Below, piece after piece: positions 32,715 through 43,145 of a stretch of DNA of 64,000 nucleotides. The notes beneath the pieces are model-generated. The model did not search any database, was not told the DNA's origin, and saw nothing but the letters and a program-made list of their open reading frames with translations. Location of the stretch: the NCBI RefSeq assembly GCF_004343725.1, contig NZ_PTQW01000012.1:124001-188000 (forward strand), given 5' to 3'. Positions within the stretch are counted from its first letter, which is position 1; each line of letters starts with the position of its first letter. Position numbers and translations under genes: made by a program. The stretch is from Treponema sp. J25 (GTDB lineage Bacteria; Spirochaetota; Spirochaetia; Treponematales; Breznakiellaceae).

Positions 32715-33857
32715 CTATATTTCTACACAGATAACCGCCACATCGTCCATATATTGCCCTCCTCTGGCAAATTCATGGACGAGCACCGAAGGAACTTCAT
32801 CCAAGGGAACATCTCGAATCATGTTTTCCGCCGCCTGTAAATACTTCATTCCCTCTACCCAGGCCATGGTCTTATGGGTTTCAGGGCTTTTCACTTCCAA
32901 AAGGCCATCGGTACAGAGGATAAAGCGGTCCCCTGAGGCAATATCAATGGTTTCGCTCCGATACTGCACCCCCTCCAGCATCGCGATAGGTGGATTATCT
33001 GTTTGAAGTAACCGCCCGTTCCCTCCGGAGCCCCCTTTTTGCGAAGCGAGATGAAGAATCGGAGGGTGTCCGGCGGTAAGGTACGTGGCTTTCAAAGAAC
33101 GACGATTCACCCGCAGGGCCGCGGCCGTAAGGTAGGTGTCCTGGCAAACCGTCTGGGCAAGGATATTTCCCATGTAGCTAAAGGTTTCTTCCATCGTGTA
33201 CGTAGGAGTAGAAAACTGCTTTAGGAGGACCTTTACCGCGGGGGTAATAAAACTGGTCCCCACCTCATGGCCTGCCACATCCACCATGACGTAGAGGTAA
33301 ATATCGTCTGCTACTCGAATCACATCGTAAAAGTCTCCCCCCACCTCATGCAGGGATTGATAGTAGACCGCAAAGTGCGCCTCAGGGAAGTCGGCCGGCT
33401 GAATTAATAGGGCGTGCTGGGCTTCCTTGATTTGCCGCATGCTTTCTATTTTACTCTGAAGAAGCTCCTGATTTGCCATACTCAGCCGAATGTGGACCCG
33501 AACCCGGGCCTTTATTTCCGCTGGTCTGGCGGATTTCACAATATAATCCACCGCCCCTAATTCAAAGGCCCTGAGTTTTGAGTCCTCATCATCCAGGCTG
33601 GTGAGCATAATCACCGGGATTCCCGCCAGAGAAGGGGCGGCCTTAAGGCGTTTTAGGGTTTCAAAGCCATCAATGCCTCCCATTATTACATCCAAAAGAA
33701 TTAAAAGGGGCCGTTCTTTTTCTGCTACGGCAAGACAGGTCTCTCCGCTCGAAGCTTCTATAACCCTATAGCCCTCTTCGTCCAGGATATAGTGCAAGTA
33801 ACTCCGGTTTACCGCCGAATCGTCCACAATCAACACAGGGTATACCGTATCAAGCAT
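32715..33857 (-). CDS. Response regulator with PP2C (SpoIIE-type) phosphatase output
   Basis: 380 residues. Receiver domain 1-125 with the acidic pair Asp12/Asp13, phospho-acceptor Asp56 (LILLDVIMGG) and Lys108. A short coiled linker (~130-150) leads to a PP2C-type phosphatase domain: EVGGDFYDVI, VMVDVAGHEVG, LCTDGLLEVK and MDDVAVICVE carry the metal-binding Asp residues. It should dephosphorylate a STAS anti-anti-sigma protein when the receiver is phosphorylated. A STAS partner is encoded ~8 kb downstream (41846). No histidine kinase is adjacent. Confidence 0.93.
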   Translation of the reverse strand: MLDTVYPVLIVDDSAVNRSYLHYILDEEGYRVIEASSGETCLAVAEKERPLLILLDVIMGGIDGFETLKRLKAAPSLAGIPVIMLTSLDDEDSKLRAFELGAVDYIVKSARPAEIKARVRVHIRLSMANQELLQSKIESMRQIKEAQHALLIQPADFPEAHFAVYYQSLHEVGGDFYDVIRVADDIYLYVMVDVAGHEVGTSFITPAVKVLLKQFSTPTYTMEETFSYMGNILAQTVCQDTYLTAAALRVNRRSLKATYLTAGHPPILHLASQKGGSGGNGRLLQTDNPPIAMLEGVQYRSETIDIASGDRFILCTDGLLEVKSPETHKTMAWVEGMKYLQAAENMIRDVPLDEVPSVLVHEFARGGQYMDDVAVICVEI

Positions 33858-34098
33858 AGAATTGTTCCCTCATAAAAAGGGGGCCGCTTTTCTAACCACC
33901 CTACAATCCCCTAGCCAGGGTATCCCCCGCTTTTGTGGGCAGCATATTCCCGCGTGGCACACCCATTTCTCAAAAGAAAAAATATTTCTCTTCAAAAGGC
34001 GAGGGACATACCACAATAATTAACTATAGATGAAAAATGACGAACCTGCAAAACCTTGTCTTGGGGGGAAAATACAGACCTAATTTTATCGAAAATTC
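33858..34098. other. Divergent intergenic region without a recognised gene
   Basis: Lies between the response regulator (minus) and grpE (plus). I see the regulator's ribosome site (GAGGGAAC) and an A+T-rich stretch towards grpE. No CIRCE element (TTAGCACTC-N9-GAGTGCTAA) and no RNA gene were found. Confidence 0.6.
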
Positions 34099-34128
34099 TT
34101 GACCTTTAGATAGATACCTCATTATTTT
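34099..34128 (+). promoter_or_regulatory. grpE-dnaK-dnaJ promoter
   Basis: TTGACC (34099-34104) and TATTTT (34123-34128) with an 18-nt spacer, 41 nt before the grpE ATG. It is a vegetative type promoter; no heat-shock operator was seen. Confidence 0.5.
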
Positions 34129-34169
34129 AACAATTGAGACTATATCACCAATACGTTTAGGGAATAATA

Positions 34170-34925
34170 ATGTCAAAGCAGCACCATCACGAGCAAAGAA
34201 CAGAAGAACAGAGGGAGCAGAATTTTTCCTCGGGCGAAAAGAAAACTGAACAGGGCTCCCCTCAGGAGCAAAAAAAAGAAGAGGGTTCCCATGGGGGGGA
34301 AACTACTTCTGCCCAAACCCCTGAGGGTCTGCAACAAGAAGAAGGGAAAGGATCTTCCTCCGCAGAAGAAGAAGAGGACCTCAAGGCAAAAGTTGCTTCC
34401 CTTCAGGCTGAAGTAGAGGCCCTCCGGGACCAGTATCTCCGCAAAGTGGCGGACTTTGAAAATTTCAGGAAACGGATGCAACGGGAAAAACAGGAGGCCA
34501 TCGAATTTGCGAATCAGAGTCTCCTGTTGGATCTTATCCCCGTCATTGATGACTTTGAACGGGCGATTCGTTCCAGCGAGGCTTCCCGGGATTATGGTAC
34601 CCTCCACGAAGGGATCAGCATGATCGAAAAAAGTCTAATTTCCATGCTGGAAAATAAATGGGGGCTAAAACGCTTTGAATCCCGGGGAGAGCCCTTCGAT
34701 CCCAATCGGCATGAGGCCATAATGATAGAAGAGGATCCCACCATTCCTGAGCCGGTGGTGGGAGAGGATCTTATCAAGGGATATCTCCTTAAGGACCGGA
34801 TAATCCGGACGGCAAAAGTAAAGGTCCTCATGCCAAAGGCGTCCAATCAAGGTGCTGGGACAGCCACCCCGAATGGGGCGATGGCCCAGAATGCAGCGGG
34901 AACCCCGTCGATGGGTTCCCTATAA
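34170..34925 (+). CDS. grpE: Nucleotide-exchange factor GrpE
   Basis: 251 residues. The N-terminal ~65 residues are charged and low in complexity (Glu/Gln/Ser rich). A long coiled coil follows (DLKAKVASLQAEVEALRDQYLRK...). The core signature LRKVADFENFRKRMQRE and the C-terminal beta domain (PFDPNRHEAIM, GYLLKDRIIRTAKVKV) identify GrpE. It releases ADP from DnaK. A Gly/Ala-rich tail makes it longer than most GrpEs. It is the first gene of the chaperone operon; hrcA, often in front, is absent here. Confidence 0.97.
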   Translation: MSKQHHHEQRTEEQREQNFSSGEKKTEQGSPQEQKKEEGSHGGETTSAQTPEGLQQEEGKGSSSAEEEEDLKAKVASLQAEVEALRDQYLRKVADFENFRKRMQREKQEAIEFANQSLLLDLIPVIDDFERAIRSSEASRDYGTLHEGISMIEKSLISMLENKWGLKRFESRGEPFDPNRHEAIMIEEDPTIPEPVVGEDLIKGYLLKDRIIRTAKVKVLMPKASNQGAGTATPNGAMAQNAAGTPSMGSL

Positions 34926-34987
34926 CAGGAGAAGGAGCACGTTAGACATTCAGCGCAGCTGAATTGAAAGTAAAGAGGAGTAGCACT

Positions 34988-36901
34988 ATGGGAAAAATAA
35001 TCGGTATTGACTTAGGAACCACCAACTCTTGTGTAGCGGTTCTGGAAGGGGGAGAACCGGTAGTCATTCAGAACTCGGAGGGAGGACGTACAACCCCCTC
35101 GATCGTGGGTTTTACCAGTAAGGGAGAGCGCATCGTTGGTCAGCCCGCCAAGAACCAGATGATTACCAACCCCGAAAATACGATTTACTCCATTAAACGT
35201 TTTATGGGGCGTCGGTATTCGGAAGTAACTAACGAAATTAAACTGGTTCCCTACAAAGTGGTGGAACATGGGGATGATGTGCGGGTCGATATTCAGGGCA
35301 AGCTTTATTCCCCCCAGGAAATTTCGGCCTTCATTCTCCAAAAAATGAAGAAAACCGCGGAAGACTATCTGGGCGAACCAGTCACTGAAGCGGTTATCAC
35401 GGTTCCTGCCTACTTTAACGATGCCCAGCGACAGGCAACCAAAGATGCGGGCCGTATCGCAGGGCTCGACGTCAAACGGATTATTAATGAGCCCACCGCT
35501 GCAGCCTTAGCCTTCGGTTTTAACAAGGACCAGAAAAAAGAAAAGACCATCGCGGTATATGACCTGGGTGGAGGAACCTTCGATATTTCCATTCTGGAGC
35601 TGGGCGAAGGGGTATTCGAAGTTAAGTCCACTAACGGCGATACCCACCTCGGTGGGGATGACTTTGACCGCCGCATCATGGAATGGCTCATTGAAGAATT
35701 TAAGAAGGATACCGGCATCGACCTCAGCAAGGACCGCATGGCCCTGCAACGGATCCGGGAGGCCGCTGAAAAGGCCAAGATAGAACTTTCGGCGGTACAG
35801 CAGACCGAAATCAATCTCCCCTTTATCACGGCCGATCAGAATGGGCCAAAGCACCTCCAAAAGACCCTGACCCGGGCCAAGTTCGAGCAGATGGTCGATG
35901 ACCTTCTTGAACGAACCAAGGAACCCTGCCGAAAGGCGTTGGCCGATGCGGGACTTACGGTAGATCAGATTGATGAGGTGATCCTGGTCGGTGGTTCTAC
36001 CCGCATCCCCGCGGTTCAAAGAATAGTTAAGGAACTCTTTAACAAAGAACCCAATAAGGGAGTAAACCCTGACGAAGCAGTAGCCATCGGCGCAGCTATT
36101 CAGGGAGGCATCCTGGGTGGTGACGTAAAGGACGTGCTTCTGTTGGACGTTACCCCCCTCTCGCTGGGTATCGAGACCCTGGGTGGCGTGATGACCAAGC
36201 TCATCCCGCGCAATACGACCATTCCCACCCGGAAGAGCCAGATTTTCTCCACCGCCGCCGACGGCCAGACCGCCGTTTCTATCCATGTTCTTCAGGGCGA
36301 ACGGGAAATGGCAAGCCAGAACCGTACCCTGGGACGGTTCGACCTGGTAGGTATTCCGCCGGCACCGCGGGGGGTACCACAGATCGAGGTTACCTTTGAC
36401 ATTGACGCCAACGGTATTGTCCATGTCTCCGCAAAGGATCTAGGAACCGGTAAAGAGCAAAAGATCCGTATCGAAAGCTCCTCAGGTCTCTCGGAAGCCG
36501 AAATTGAACGGATGATAAAAGAAGCGGAAGCCCATGCGGAAGAGGACCGGCGGGAGCGAGAACGAGCAGAAGCCCGGAACGAAGCGGATACGCTCATTTA
36601 TACCACCGAGAAAACCCTCCGCGAACTCGGAGACAAGGTGAATGCCTCCGATAAGGCAAGGATTGAAGAGGCTATTGCGGACCTGAAGAAGGCCATGGAA
36701 GGCACCGATACGGCCACTATAAAGGCAAAAACCGAGGCCCTGAAGCAAGCGTCGTATAAGATTGCGGAGGAAATGTATAAGCACGCCAGTCCTCAGGGAG
36801 CAACGGGACAGGATTATTCCGGTTATTCCCAGAGTGGTGGTTCCTCCAGTAAAGGGGCCGAAGACGTGGACTACGAAGTAGTAGACGACGATAAAAAATA
36901 A
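34988..36901 (+). CDS. dnaK: Chaperone DnaK (Hsp70)
   Basis: 637 residues from ATG 34988, which has GAGGAG upstream and gives the canonical start [18 protein letters not shown]; a TTG eight codons earlier is unlikely. ATPase domain to about 385 ([28 protein letters not shown]), the linker [19 protein letters not shown], then substrate-binding domain and helical lid. The tail ends [13 protein letters not shown], matching the conserved EEVD-like bacterial end. It lies 62 nt after grpE and 26 nt before dnaJ in one operon. Folds and protects cytoplasmic proteins with GrpE and DnaJ. Confidence 0.98.
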   Translation: MGKIIGIDLGTTNSCVAVLEGGEPVVIQNSEGGRTTPSIVGFTSKGERIVGQPAKNQMITNPENTIYSIKRFMGRRYSEVTNEIKLVPYKVVEHGDDVRVDIQGKLYSPQEISAFILQKMKKTAEDYLGEPVTEAVITVPAYFNDAQRQATKDAGRIAGLDVKRIINEPTAAALAFGFNKDQKKEKTIAVYDLGGGTFDISILELGEGVFEVKSTNGDTHLGGDDFDRRIMEWLIEEFKKDTGIDLSKDRMALQRIREAAEKAKIELSAVQQTEINLPFITADQNGPKHLQKTLTRAKFEQMVDDLLERTKEPCRKALADAGLTVDQIDEVILVGGSTRIPAVQRIVKELFNKEPNKGVNPDEAVAIGAAIQGGILGGDVKDVLLLDVTPLSLGIETLGGVMTKLIPRNTTIPTRKSQIFSTAADGQTAVSIHVLQGEREMASQNRTLGRFDLVGIPPAPRGVPQIEVTFDIDANGIVHVSAKDLGTGKEQKIRIESSSGLSEAEIERMIKEAEAHAEEDRRERERAEARNEADTLIYTTEKTLRELGDKVNASDKARIEEAIADLKKAMEGTDTATIKAKTEALKQASYKIAEEMYKHASPQGATGQDYSGYSQSGGSSSKGAEDVDYEVVDDDKK

Positions 36902-36927
36902 TTCTGTAGTAAAGAAGGGATGCCGAC

Positions 36928-38052
36928 GTGGCAAAACGGGATTACTATGAAGTCTTAGGCCTTCAACGGGGAGCCTCAAAGGATGAAATCAAGAAGGCCT
37001 ACCGCCGCCTGGCGGTGCAGTACCACCCGGACAAAAATCCGGGGAATAAAGAGGCGGAAGAAAAATTCAAAGAAGCCACCGAAGCGTATGAGGTGCTTTC
37101 CGACGACCAGAAGCGGGCGGCCTATGACCAATTTGGCTTTGCTGGCGTAGAAGGAATGGGCGGGGGACAGCAAGACTTCTCGTCGGCGTTCCGTGATTTT
37201 GAAGACATCTTTGGAGATTTCTCTGGTATCTTTGATACCTTCTTTGGGGGTGGGACTCGCCGTTCATCCCGCACCACGAGCGGGGTCCGGCAGGGTTCTA
37301 ACCTTCGGTACGACGTAGAAATCCCCTTCCAGGATGCGGTATTCGGCACAAAAGTAGAAATCCAGTATTCCCGTAACGATACCTGTCCAGCCTGCCATGG
37401 AACCGGTTCTGCCGGGGGGGCGGGTCGGCGGGTATGTCCTAGCTGCGCCGGTTCTGGCCAGATCCGGCGCAGCCAGGGGTTCTTCTCCATCGCATCCCCC
37501 TGTCCCACCTGCGGTGGGGAGGGGTATGTGATTGAGCACCCCTGTAAGGAATGTAACGGCCTGGGAACCCAGAAAAAACGGCAAAAGATCATGGTTACCA
37601 TCCCTCCCGGGATCGAAGATGGGAAACGAATCGTTATCCCCCATCAGGGAGATGTAGGGCCGAACGGTGGACCACCGGGGGATCTTTACGTCTTTATCCA
37701 TATCAAACCCCATGAATATTTTGAACGGGATGGGCTCGATTTGTATTGTGCCATACCTATTTCCATTACCCAGGCCACCCTCGGGTCGGAAATCTATGTT
37801 ACTACCCTGGAAGGGAAAAAGATCAAGGTAAAAATTCCTGCGGGAATCCAGCATGGAAAGATGCTCCGGATAAAAGAGGAAGGTATCCCCAGCGGTGGCC
37901 GGCGAGGAGATTTGTATATTAAACTCTATATTGAAATACCTACAAAACTTTCTAAACGGGGCCGGGAACTCCTCGAAGAACTGGCCCGTATAGAAGGGGA
38001 AAACAGCAATCCTAATCCTATTCCCCTTTCCCAGATTCGGGATCGGTCCTAA
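36928..38052 (+). CDS. dnaJ: Co-chaperone DnaJ
   Basis: 374 residues from GTG 36928. J domain (1-70) with the HPD motif in YHPDKNPGN, a Gly/Phe-rich region (about 75-125), four zinc-binding repeats ([32 protein letters not shown]) and the C-terminal substrate-binding and dimerisation domains. It delivers substrates to DnaK and triggers ATP hydrolysis. The last gene of the operon, followed by a strong terminator. Confidence 0.97.
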   Translation: MAKRDYYEVLGLQRGASKDEIKKAYRRLAVQYHPDKNPGNKEAEEKFKEATEAYEVLSDDQKRAAYDQFGFAGVEGMGGGQQDFSSAFRDFEDIFGDFSGIFDTFFGGGTRRSSRTTSGVRQGSNLRYDVEIPFQDAVFGTKVEIQYSRNDTCPACHGTGSAGGAGRRVCPSCAGSGQIRRSQGFFSIASPCPTCGGEGYVIEHPCKECNGLGTQKKRQKIMVTIPPGIEDGKRIVIPHQGDVGPNGGPPGDLYVFIHIKPHEYFERDGLDLYCAIPISITQATLGSEIYVTTLEGKKIKVKIPAGIQHGKMLRIKEEGIPSGGRRGDLYIKLYIEIPTKLSKRGRELLEELARIEGENSNPNPIPLSQIRDRS

Positions 38053-38087
38053 GACCCATTTTTAAACAAAGAAACAACCAGAACAGG

Positions 38088-38122
38088 CGGCCCCTTACGG
38101 TTTAAAGGGGCCGTTCGTTTTT
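38088..38122 (+). terminator. Terminator of the grpE-dnaK-dnaJ operon
   Basis: CGGCCCCTT pairs with AAGGGGCCG, followed by TTCGTTTTTT. Confidence 0.9.
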
Positions 38123-38307
38123 TACTGTCCCTTTTTCTTCTTCCAGGGTCCAAGAAATCATTCAAAACTTGCTAATTCTGCTCCGATACAGTAAAAGGGG
38201 CAAGGTTTCATACCCCGAAGTCTGTTTTATTACGTACGAGTTAAAAAAGCTCTTCAAAATTGACAATTTTACAGGTATGGCAGTATAACTATACAAGGCG
38301 GTATTGT

Positions 38308-39687
38308 ATGTACAGAACAAATAAAAAGATTCTCGAAATACTCATCTTCGTTCTGGCTGCGGCGCTTTTTACGGGTGCTACTTCTTTTTTTGTACGAAAT
38401 CTCCCTTTTTATGGAATCATTGTCATTGCCAGCGTGAGTTATATTCTTGTTCGCTTATTGTATGAATACGGGCTTCAGAGAATTCAACGCTTTCTGTATG
38501 AATGGTATTTTGTTAAAGGAGAAAGTAGAGAGCTGGGTCTTTTCGTAGATCGACTCCGCTTTTGCTTTACCATCAGTGACCTCATTCGAGCCTTTCGTGA
38601 AATTCTGGAAACCCGTCTTGATAGCACGGTGCTTTTCGTAGATATGACCAAACGCTACCTTATCTACAACAGTTCTTCGCTTATCGGTATGGACCAGTAT
38701 AACTTCCAGGAATTGGTTCGTCACTATGATAACTGGAAAAACGGAATTTATTTCTTTGATGACCATCTGGACCTTGTATCGAGCAGCAAAAAGGCCCGGG
38801 GTTTTTTCATGGTGGTAAACAATCTCCATTGCTATGTGTACATGCGATACCTTCGCAACATGGATCCTGATATTTTTCCTCAGATTTATACGGAATTCAC
38901 CAATTTTTTAAAACGAAACGAAACCATAGAAAAAATGTATGCCATTGCGGCGGTCTCTAAAGAATGGTCTATGATCGCAGAGACCCAAAAGGCCTTTCTT
39001 CCCAAGAAGCTCCCGGAAATCCAGGGACTTCAACTGGCTTCCTACTTTAAGCCCCTGGTAAACGTGTCAGGGGACTATTTCGATGTATTACCCATCGATG
39101 AATACCGAACGCTCCTGTTACTGGGCGATGTTTCGGGCAAAGGACTTGCCGCAGCCCTTATCATGGGAATCGTGGTAAACACCATTCGCATCATGGAAAA
39201 GAAGGATGACCTGGAACTGGTTATTCGCACGGTAGACAGCGCCATCAAGGGAATGCGGCTTGAGGATAAATACACGGTTATGTTTGTAGGTATCATCGAT
39301 ACCCGGGAAATGAAACTCACCTATGTAAATGCCTCAATGGCGGATCCCCTTATAATTTCAGAAACCCGGGCAGGACGACAGATCCGTCGTCTTGGCTCCA
39401 CCTGCAGTGTGATTGGGATTCTTGACCTCGATGAAGTAGGGGTAGAAACAGTTCCTCTCCTTAAGGGGGATGTCCTCTTGATGGCCTCTGATGGAGTCTC
39501 AGAAGTGAGCAACGAAGCGGGGGAAATGCTGGGAGATACGGATAAGTGGATCGATTTTATCCTTGAGCAATCTAAAGCCCCGGCCCAGGAATTTGTAGGG
39601 GCCCTTTCTAACCTCGTTATAGAACATGCGGGGGGAATGAAATTACGGGACGATGTTACCATTCTCGTAGCTAAAATACAGGAGTAA
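38308..39687 (+). CDS. Membrane SpoIIE-type PP2C phosphatase
   Basis: 459 residues. The start MYRTNKKILEILIF at 38308 follows AAGGCGG; an upstream in-frame start is less likely. Two membrane spans (about 7-27 and 32-50), a cytoplasmic sensor-like region of ~170 residues, then the phosphatase domain: VNVSGDYFDVLPID, LLLGDVSGKGLAAAL, LLMASDGVSEV, LRDDVTILVA hold the metal-binding Asp residues. It probably dephosphorylates the STAS protein encoded two genes downstream. First of four tightly packed genes (38308-43016). Confidence 0.88.
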   Translation: MYRTNKKILEILIFVLAAALFTGATSFFVRNLPFYGIIVIASVSYILVRLLYEYGLQRIQRFLYEWYFVKGESRELGLFVDRLRFCFTISDLIRAFREILETRLDSTVLFVDMTKRYLIYNSSSLIGMDQYNFQELVRHYDNWKNGIYFFDDHLDLVSSSKKARGFFMVVNNLHCYVYMRYLRNMDPDIFPQIYTEFTNFLKRNETIEKMYAIAAVSKEWSMIAETQKAFLPKKLPEIQGLQLASYFKPLVNVSGDYFDVLPIDEYRTLLLLGDVSGKGLAAALIMGIVVNTIRIMEKKDDLELVIRTVDSAIKGMRLEDKYTVMFVGIIDTREMKLTYVNASMADPLIISETRAGRQIRRLGSTCSVIGILDLDEVGVETVPLLKGDVLLMASDGVSEVSNEAGEMLGDTDKWIDFILEQSKAPAQEFVGALSNLVIEHAGGMKLRDDVTILVAKIQE

Positions 39688-39691
39688 TCCG

Positions 39692-41833
39692 ATGGTTTTT
39701 TCATTGCTAAACTATCTTATTTTTGCAAGTCTCCTTATTTATGGATTCCGGCTCCGCTTTAAGGGGGCCGAAACCTACCATAACGATCTCATCTTTTACT
39801 ACTGTATTGCAGTGGCCCTGGCGGCACTGGGCATCGGCGCAGGGTACTCGGCGGCTTCTTCAGGATACAAGGGAGCATCTCTGTTCTTTATTAAACTGAC
39901 AGCCCTCATGGCCCTGGGCACCCACTTTCTTGTTTTCCTCTTGACTGTCTCTTTCCCCTCTGCAAAAAAAGGAGCAATTCTGAGGAATTTTATCCTTCTT
40001 GTATGGTTGGTAGGGGCGGCCTTTATCCTTTTCACCAACCAATACCTTGAAGATATTTCGTTTCAGGATGGAAACCTTGCCCAGATACGGGGCCCCTTCT
40101 ATCTTCCCTTTACCGTTGGAGGACTGGCGTTAGGACTACTATCGGCCCTGATACTTTTTATTCGTCAGTTCTCTTTTGAAAGCAAAATCTACAAACTACA
40201 GAGCGGCATTCTTGTTATTGGTATTCTCGTGGGATATGTAATTACGTTTCTCTTAGGGGTAGGGCTCCCCCACTTTCTGAATGTCCGCTGGGTATATCCC
40301 CTCATGATGTTTGGTGCTGCCCTTATGGCCGTTGTTCTGGGATATGGGGTATCCCTTACAAGGATTGTAGATCTTTTCGTAGTAATTACCTCTGTTCTTT
40401 CTTTCATTTTGTATTTCTTTGTTGTTGGTGGGGTCACCGGTTTCGTTTATGCATTGGTATATCTCCTAGTAAAAGAAATGAATCCTCTTCTTTTATTTGG
40501 CCTTGGGGTAGTAGTATTCCTACTAGCAGAACGGATTGGTTCATTCTTACAGACCCGATTTAAACGAATTCTTCTTGGAGAGCGGGCTTACGCAGAACGA
40601 CTGGAAGAAGATCTTTCTTCCCTCGATTATTCAAAAGGACGAGATGCGGTAATCCAGGATTTTCTGGATTCAATCCAAAAGCGCATTGCCTGTTCTTCGG
40701 TACATCTGTTCATAGAAAACAATCAAAATGAACTGGCCCTGGTTCGTTCAATATCCAGAACTCAGACCATTGAATCATATACCATCCCTATAAAAACTCC
40801 CTTTATCGACCTCATGTTGAACAATGATGTGTCTATTCTGATAAAAACTGAGGTCATTACAAATTATGATTACCACACGGTAAAAGAGGAAATCCTGGAC
40901 CTCCTGGATAAATTTTCCTCCGATGCCCTGGTTCTCCTCCGGGACGGGCGGGATATTATCGGACTCCTTTTGATAGGGAGTAAAATCAATGGAAGTGACT
41001 TTCTGGATTACGATTACGAAGCCCTGTTACGGGTGTATGGGAAGCTCTTTGTTACCGCCTACTATCTTAAGAATATCGCCCAGCAATCCCTTGTCACTAC
41101 GGTAGACCGGGAAATTGAATATTCGGAGCAGATTATCCAGTCCCTCCAGGAAAACATGGACCGGATCGAACATCCCCATGCAGACATTGCTTTTATGACC
41201 CGCTCTACCCGAAAATTGGGGGGGGACTTCATCGATTTTGTCCGCATGACCCCTGATCGATACATGTGTGTTATCGGTGACGTATCGGGGAAAGGGCTTA
41301 ACGCCAGTATGAGTATGATCATCCTTAAATCGATGATCCGGACATTCTTAAAAGAAACCAAGGATTTTAAGAGCCTTATTATTAAAATAAATAGCTTTAT
41401 AAAGCAGTACCTACCCCGGGGAACTTTTTTTTCGGGCCTTATCGGGCTTTTTGATTTTAAAGAACGGAGCCTCTACTTTGTAAACTGCGGTATTCCCGTG
41501 ATGTACCTGCTTTCAGTATCGTACAACAACCCTGTAGAAATTCAGGGAACAGGGAAGGTTCTGGGGTTCGTAAAAGATATTGGGCCATACCTTAATGTTC
41601 GGAAGGCAGCCTTTAAAAGTGGGGACATTCTCCTCATGACCACCGATGGTTTGACCGACGCAGAGTCGGTTCGAGGAGTTCGGTTTGGCAAAGAACGGAT
41701 ACAAAAAAATCTTTTGGAAAACCGAAGTGTTTCGGCAGAACGGATCGTCCGATTCCTGGAGGAAGCGGTTATCGAGTTTGTTTCCCAGGAATTGAATGAC
41801 GATATCACTATTCTGGCTATAAAATTTCTCTAG
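39692..41833 (+). CDS. Polytopic membrane protein with SpoIIE-type PP2C phosphatase domain
   Basis: 713 residues. The N-terminal ~290 carry eight or so hydrophobic segments, like 7TM-type sensor proteins. A GAF-like region follows (about 300-450; VIQDFLDSIQKRIACSSVHL), a short coiled linker, then a PP2C/SpoIIE domain: RKLGGDFIDFVRM, VIGDVSGKGLNASM, LLMTTDGLTDAE and LNDDITILAIKF. Starts 4 nt after the preceding phosphatase gene and ends 12 nt before the STAS gene. The two phosphatases probably read different signals and converge on the same STAS partner. Confidence 0.87.
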   Translation: MVFSLLNYLIFASLLIYGFRLRFKGAETYHNDLIFYYCIAVALAALGIGAGYSAASSGYKGASLFFIKLTALMALGTHFLVFLLTVSFPSAKKGAILRNFILLVWLVGAAFILFTNQYLEDISFQDGNLAQIRGPFYLPFTVGGLALGLLSALILFIRQFSFESKIYKLQSGILVIGILVGYVITFLLGVGLPHFLNVRWVYPLMMFGAALMAVVLGYGVSLTRIVDLFVVITSVLSFILYFFVVGGVTGFVYALVYLLVKEMNPLLLFGLGVVVFLLAERIGSFLQTRFKRILLGERAYAERLEEDLSSLDYSKGRDAVIQDFLDSIQKRIACSSVHLFIENNQNELALVRSISRTQTIESYTIPIKTPFIDLMLNNDVSILIKTEVITNYDYHTVKEEILDLLDKFSSDALVLLRDGRDIIGLLLIGSKINGSDFLDYDYEALLRVYGKLFVTAYYLKNIAQQSLVTTVDREIEYSEQIIQSLQENMDRIEHPHADIAFMTRSTRKLGGDFIDFVRMTPDRYMCVIGDVSGKGLNASMSMIILKSMIRTFLKETKDFKSLIIKINSFIKQYLPRGTFFSGLIGLFDFKERSLYFVNCGIPVMYLLSVSYNNPVEIQGTGKVLGFVKDIGPYLNVRKAAFKSGDILLMTTDGLTDAESVRGVRFGKERIQKNLLENRSVSAERIVRFLEEAVIEFVSQELNDDITILAIKFL

Positions 41834-41845
41834 AAGAGGTAATCT

Positions 41846-42172
41846 ATGGATCATCTAAACATAAGTGAGCGGCCGGGCGATAATTACGTACTTCTTGAAA
41901 TCATGGGAACTATCAATTCGTATACCTATAGTGATTTTCAGCAACGGGTCTATACCCTTATCGATCAAACCAATCTGGTGCTTGATATGAGTCGGGTTTC
42001 AAGCCTTTCTTCGTCTGGGCTCGGGGTTTTGATGTCGGCTATCGAAATTGGACAGGAACGGGGGCACAAGCTATATATCCTTAATCCGAGCGAAATTGTA
42101 CGGTTGGCGATAGAATCTACGGGCTTCCCTGAACTTTTCCAGATTATCCGCTCTATCCATGAGGTTCGTTAA
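41846..42172 (+). CDS. STAS-domain anti-anti-sigma factor
   Basis: 108 residues, single STAS domain (SpoIIAA/RsbV type). The phosphorylation loop reads DMSRVSSLSSSGLGVL, with the acceptor among Ser55-57. The usual Asp of the DSSG signature is Ser here (SSSG). Unphosphorylated protein would bind an anti-sigma kinase and free a sigma factor, or bind another target. No RsbW/SpoIIAB-like kinase is in the window. Translation of the next gene starts within its last codons. Confidence 0.9.
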   Translation: MDHLNISERPGDNYVLLEIMGTINSYTYSDFQQRVYTLIDQTNLVLDMSRVSSLSSSGLGVLMSAIEIGQERGHKLYILNPSEIVRLAIESTGFPELFQIIRSIHEVR

Positions 42173-43016
42173 ATCTTATATTGCGGGGATTTTGTTCTGG
42201 ATACTGGTAGTAACTTTTTCTTGTTCAGGAAAGGAAGAAAAGGCAAATGCCGAAGAAATAGGGAAGATAATAACACCTTCCCTGGCAGAGCAAATTCAGG
42301 CAACCGCTGAATCCCTGAGGCTCCCCCGGAATATATATGAACCACTCCTCGCAAAGGCCCGCAAGACACCCGATGCAGTTATACGGGAACTCACCGTCAT
42401 ATACAACCTTGACCCTTATCTCTGGAAGCTGGTGGACAAGCAGCATGGTCTCGATCCTTCCTATGAACCAGCCGATTTAGTACCCCTCCGATCTAATGTC
42501 TACCGTCTTTCCCGGGAAGGACTTACACTTCGCCAGGAAGCAGCGAAAGCCCTGGAAGCTATGGCCGAGGCGGCCCGAAAAGAAGGGGTAACGTTGGTGG
42601 TATCTTCCACCTATCGTTCTTACAATTATCAAAAAAGTGTGTACGAACGAAATGTGCGGCAAATGGGTCAGGCTGCGACAGATCGGGAATCGGCCAGACC
42701 GGGACACAGTCAGCACCAGCTAGGAACGGTGGTAGACTTTGGCAGTATCGACGATAGTTTTGCTAAAACTGCCGCAAGCCGTTGGTTAGAACGAAATGCA
42801 AGCCGCTATGGCTGGTCCCTTTCTTTTCCGCAGGGGTATGAAGCTGTTACCGGGTATCGATGGGAAAGCTGGCACTATCGGTATCTGAGCCCTGTCCTCT
42901 GTGATTTTATTGACACCTATTTCCAGGGGATTCAACAGTATGGATTGCTTTTCCTGCATTATTTTCAGGAACCCTTTAAAAAGAGCTTTATGCCCTCATC
43001 GTACCCGCTGCCATGA
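42159..43016 (+). CDS. VanY/M15-type D-Ala-D-Ala carboxypeptidase lipoprotein
   Basis: 285 residues. A lipoprotein signal ends at VVTFSC (Cys ~22). The C-terminal half has the M15B zinc-peptidase motifs: ARPGHSQHQLGTVVDFG (His and Asp ligands) and YRWESWHYRYL (second His). It trims the terminal D-Ala from peptidoglycan stem peptides in the periplasm. The ATG lies 14 nt before the end of the STAS gene, so the two are coupled, linking the partner-switch to cell-wall remodelling; this link is inferred. Confidence 0.9.
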   Translation: MRFVKSYIAGILFWILVVTFSCSGKEEKANAEEIGKIITPSLAEQIQATAESLRLPRNIYEPLLAKARKTPDAVIRELTVIYNLDPYLWKLVDKQHGLDPSYEPADLVPLRSNVYRLSREGLTLRQEAAKALEAMAEAARKEGVTLVVSSTYRSYNYQKSVYERNVRQMGQAATDRESARPGHSQHQLGTVVDFGSIDDSFAKTAASRWLERNASRYGWSLSFPQGYEAVTGYRWESWHYRYLSPVLCDFIDTYFQGIQQYGLLFLHYFQEPFKKSFMPSSYPLP

Positions 43017-43145
43017 CCACAGCTTTACAAGGTGAGGAGGTATGGTAGGCTCATAAGCAGAGGATAGGAACATTAAAGAGATACGCCGGGCATGAGCGGC
43101 GGGCAGCCTTTGTCGAACCTGGGAAAAGCGGGAGAAGTCTGCGAC

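Noticed and set aside
33858-34169. CIRCE heat-shock operator before grpE
   Set aside because: I looked for TTAGCACTC and its complement and found neither half.
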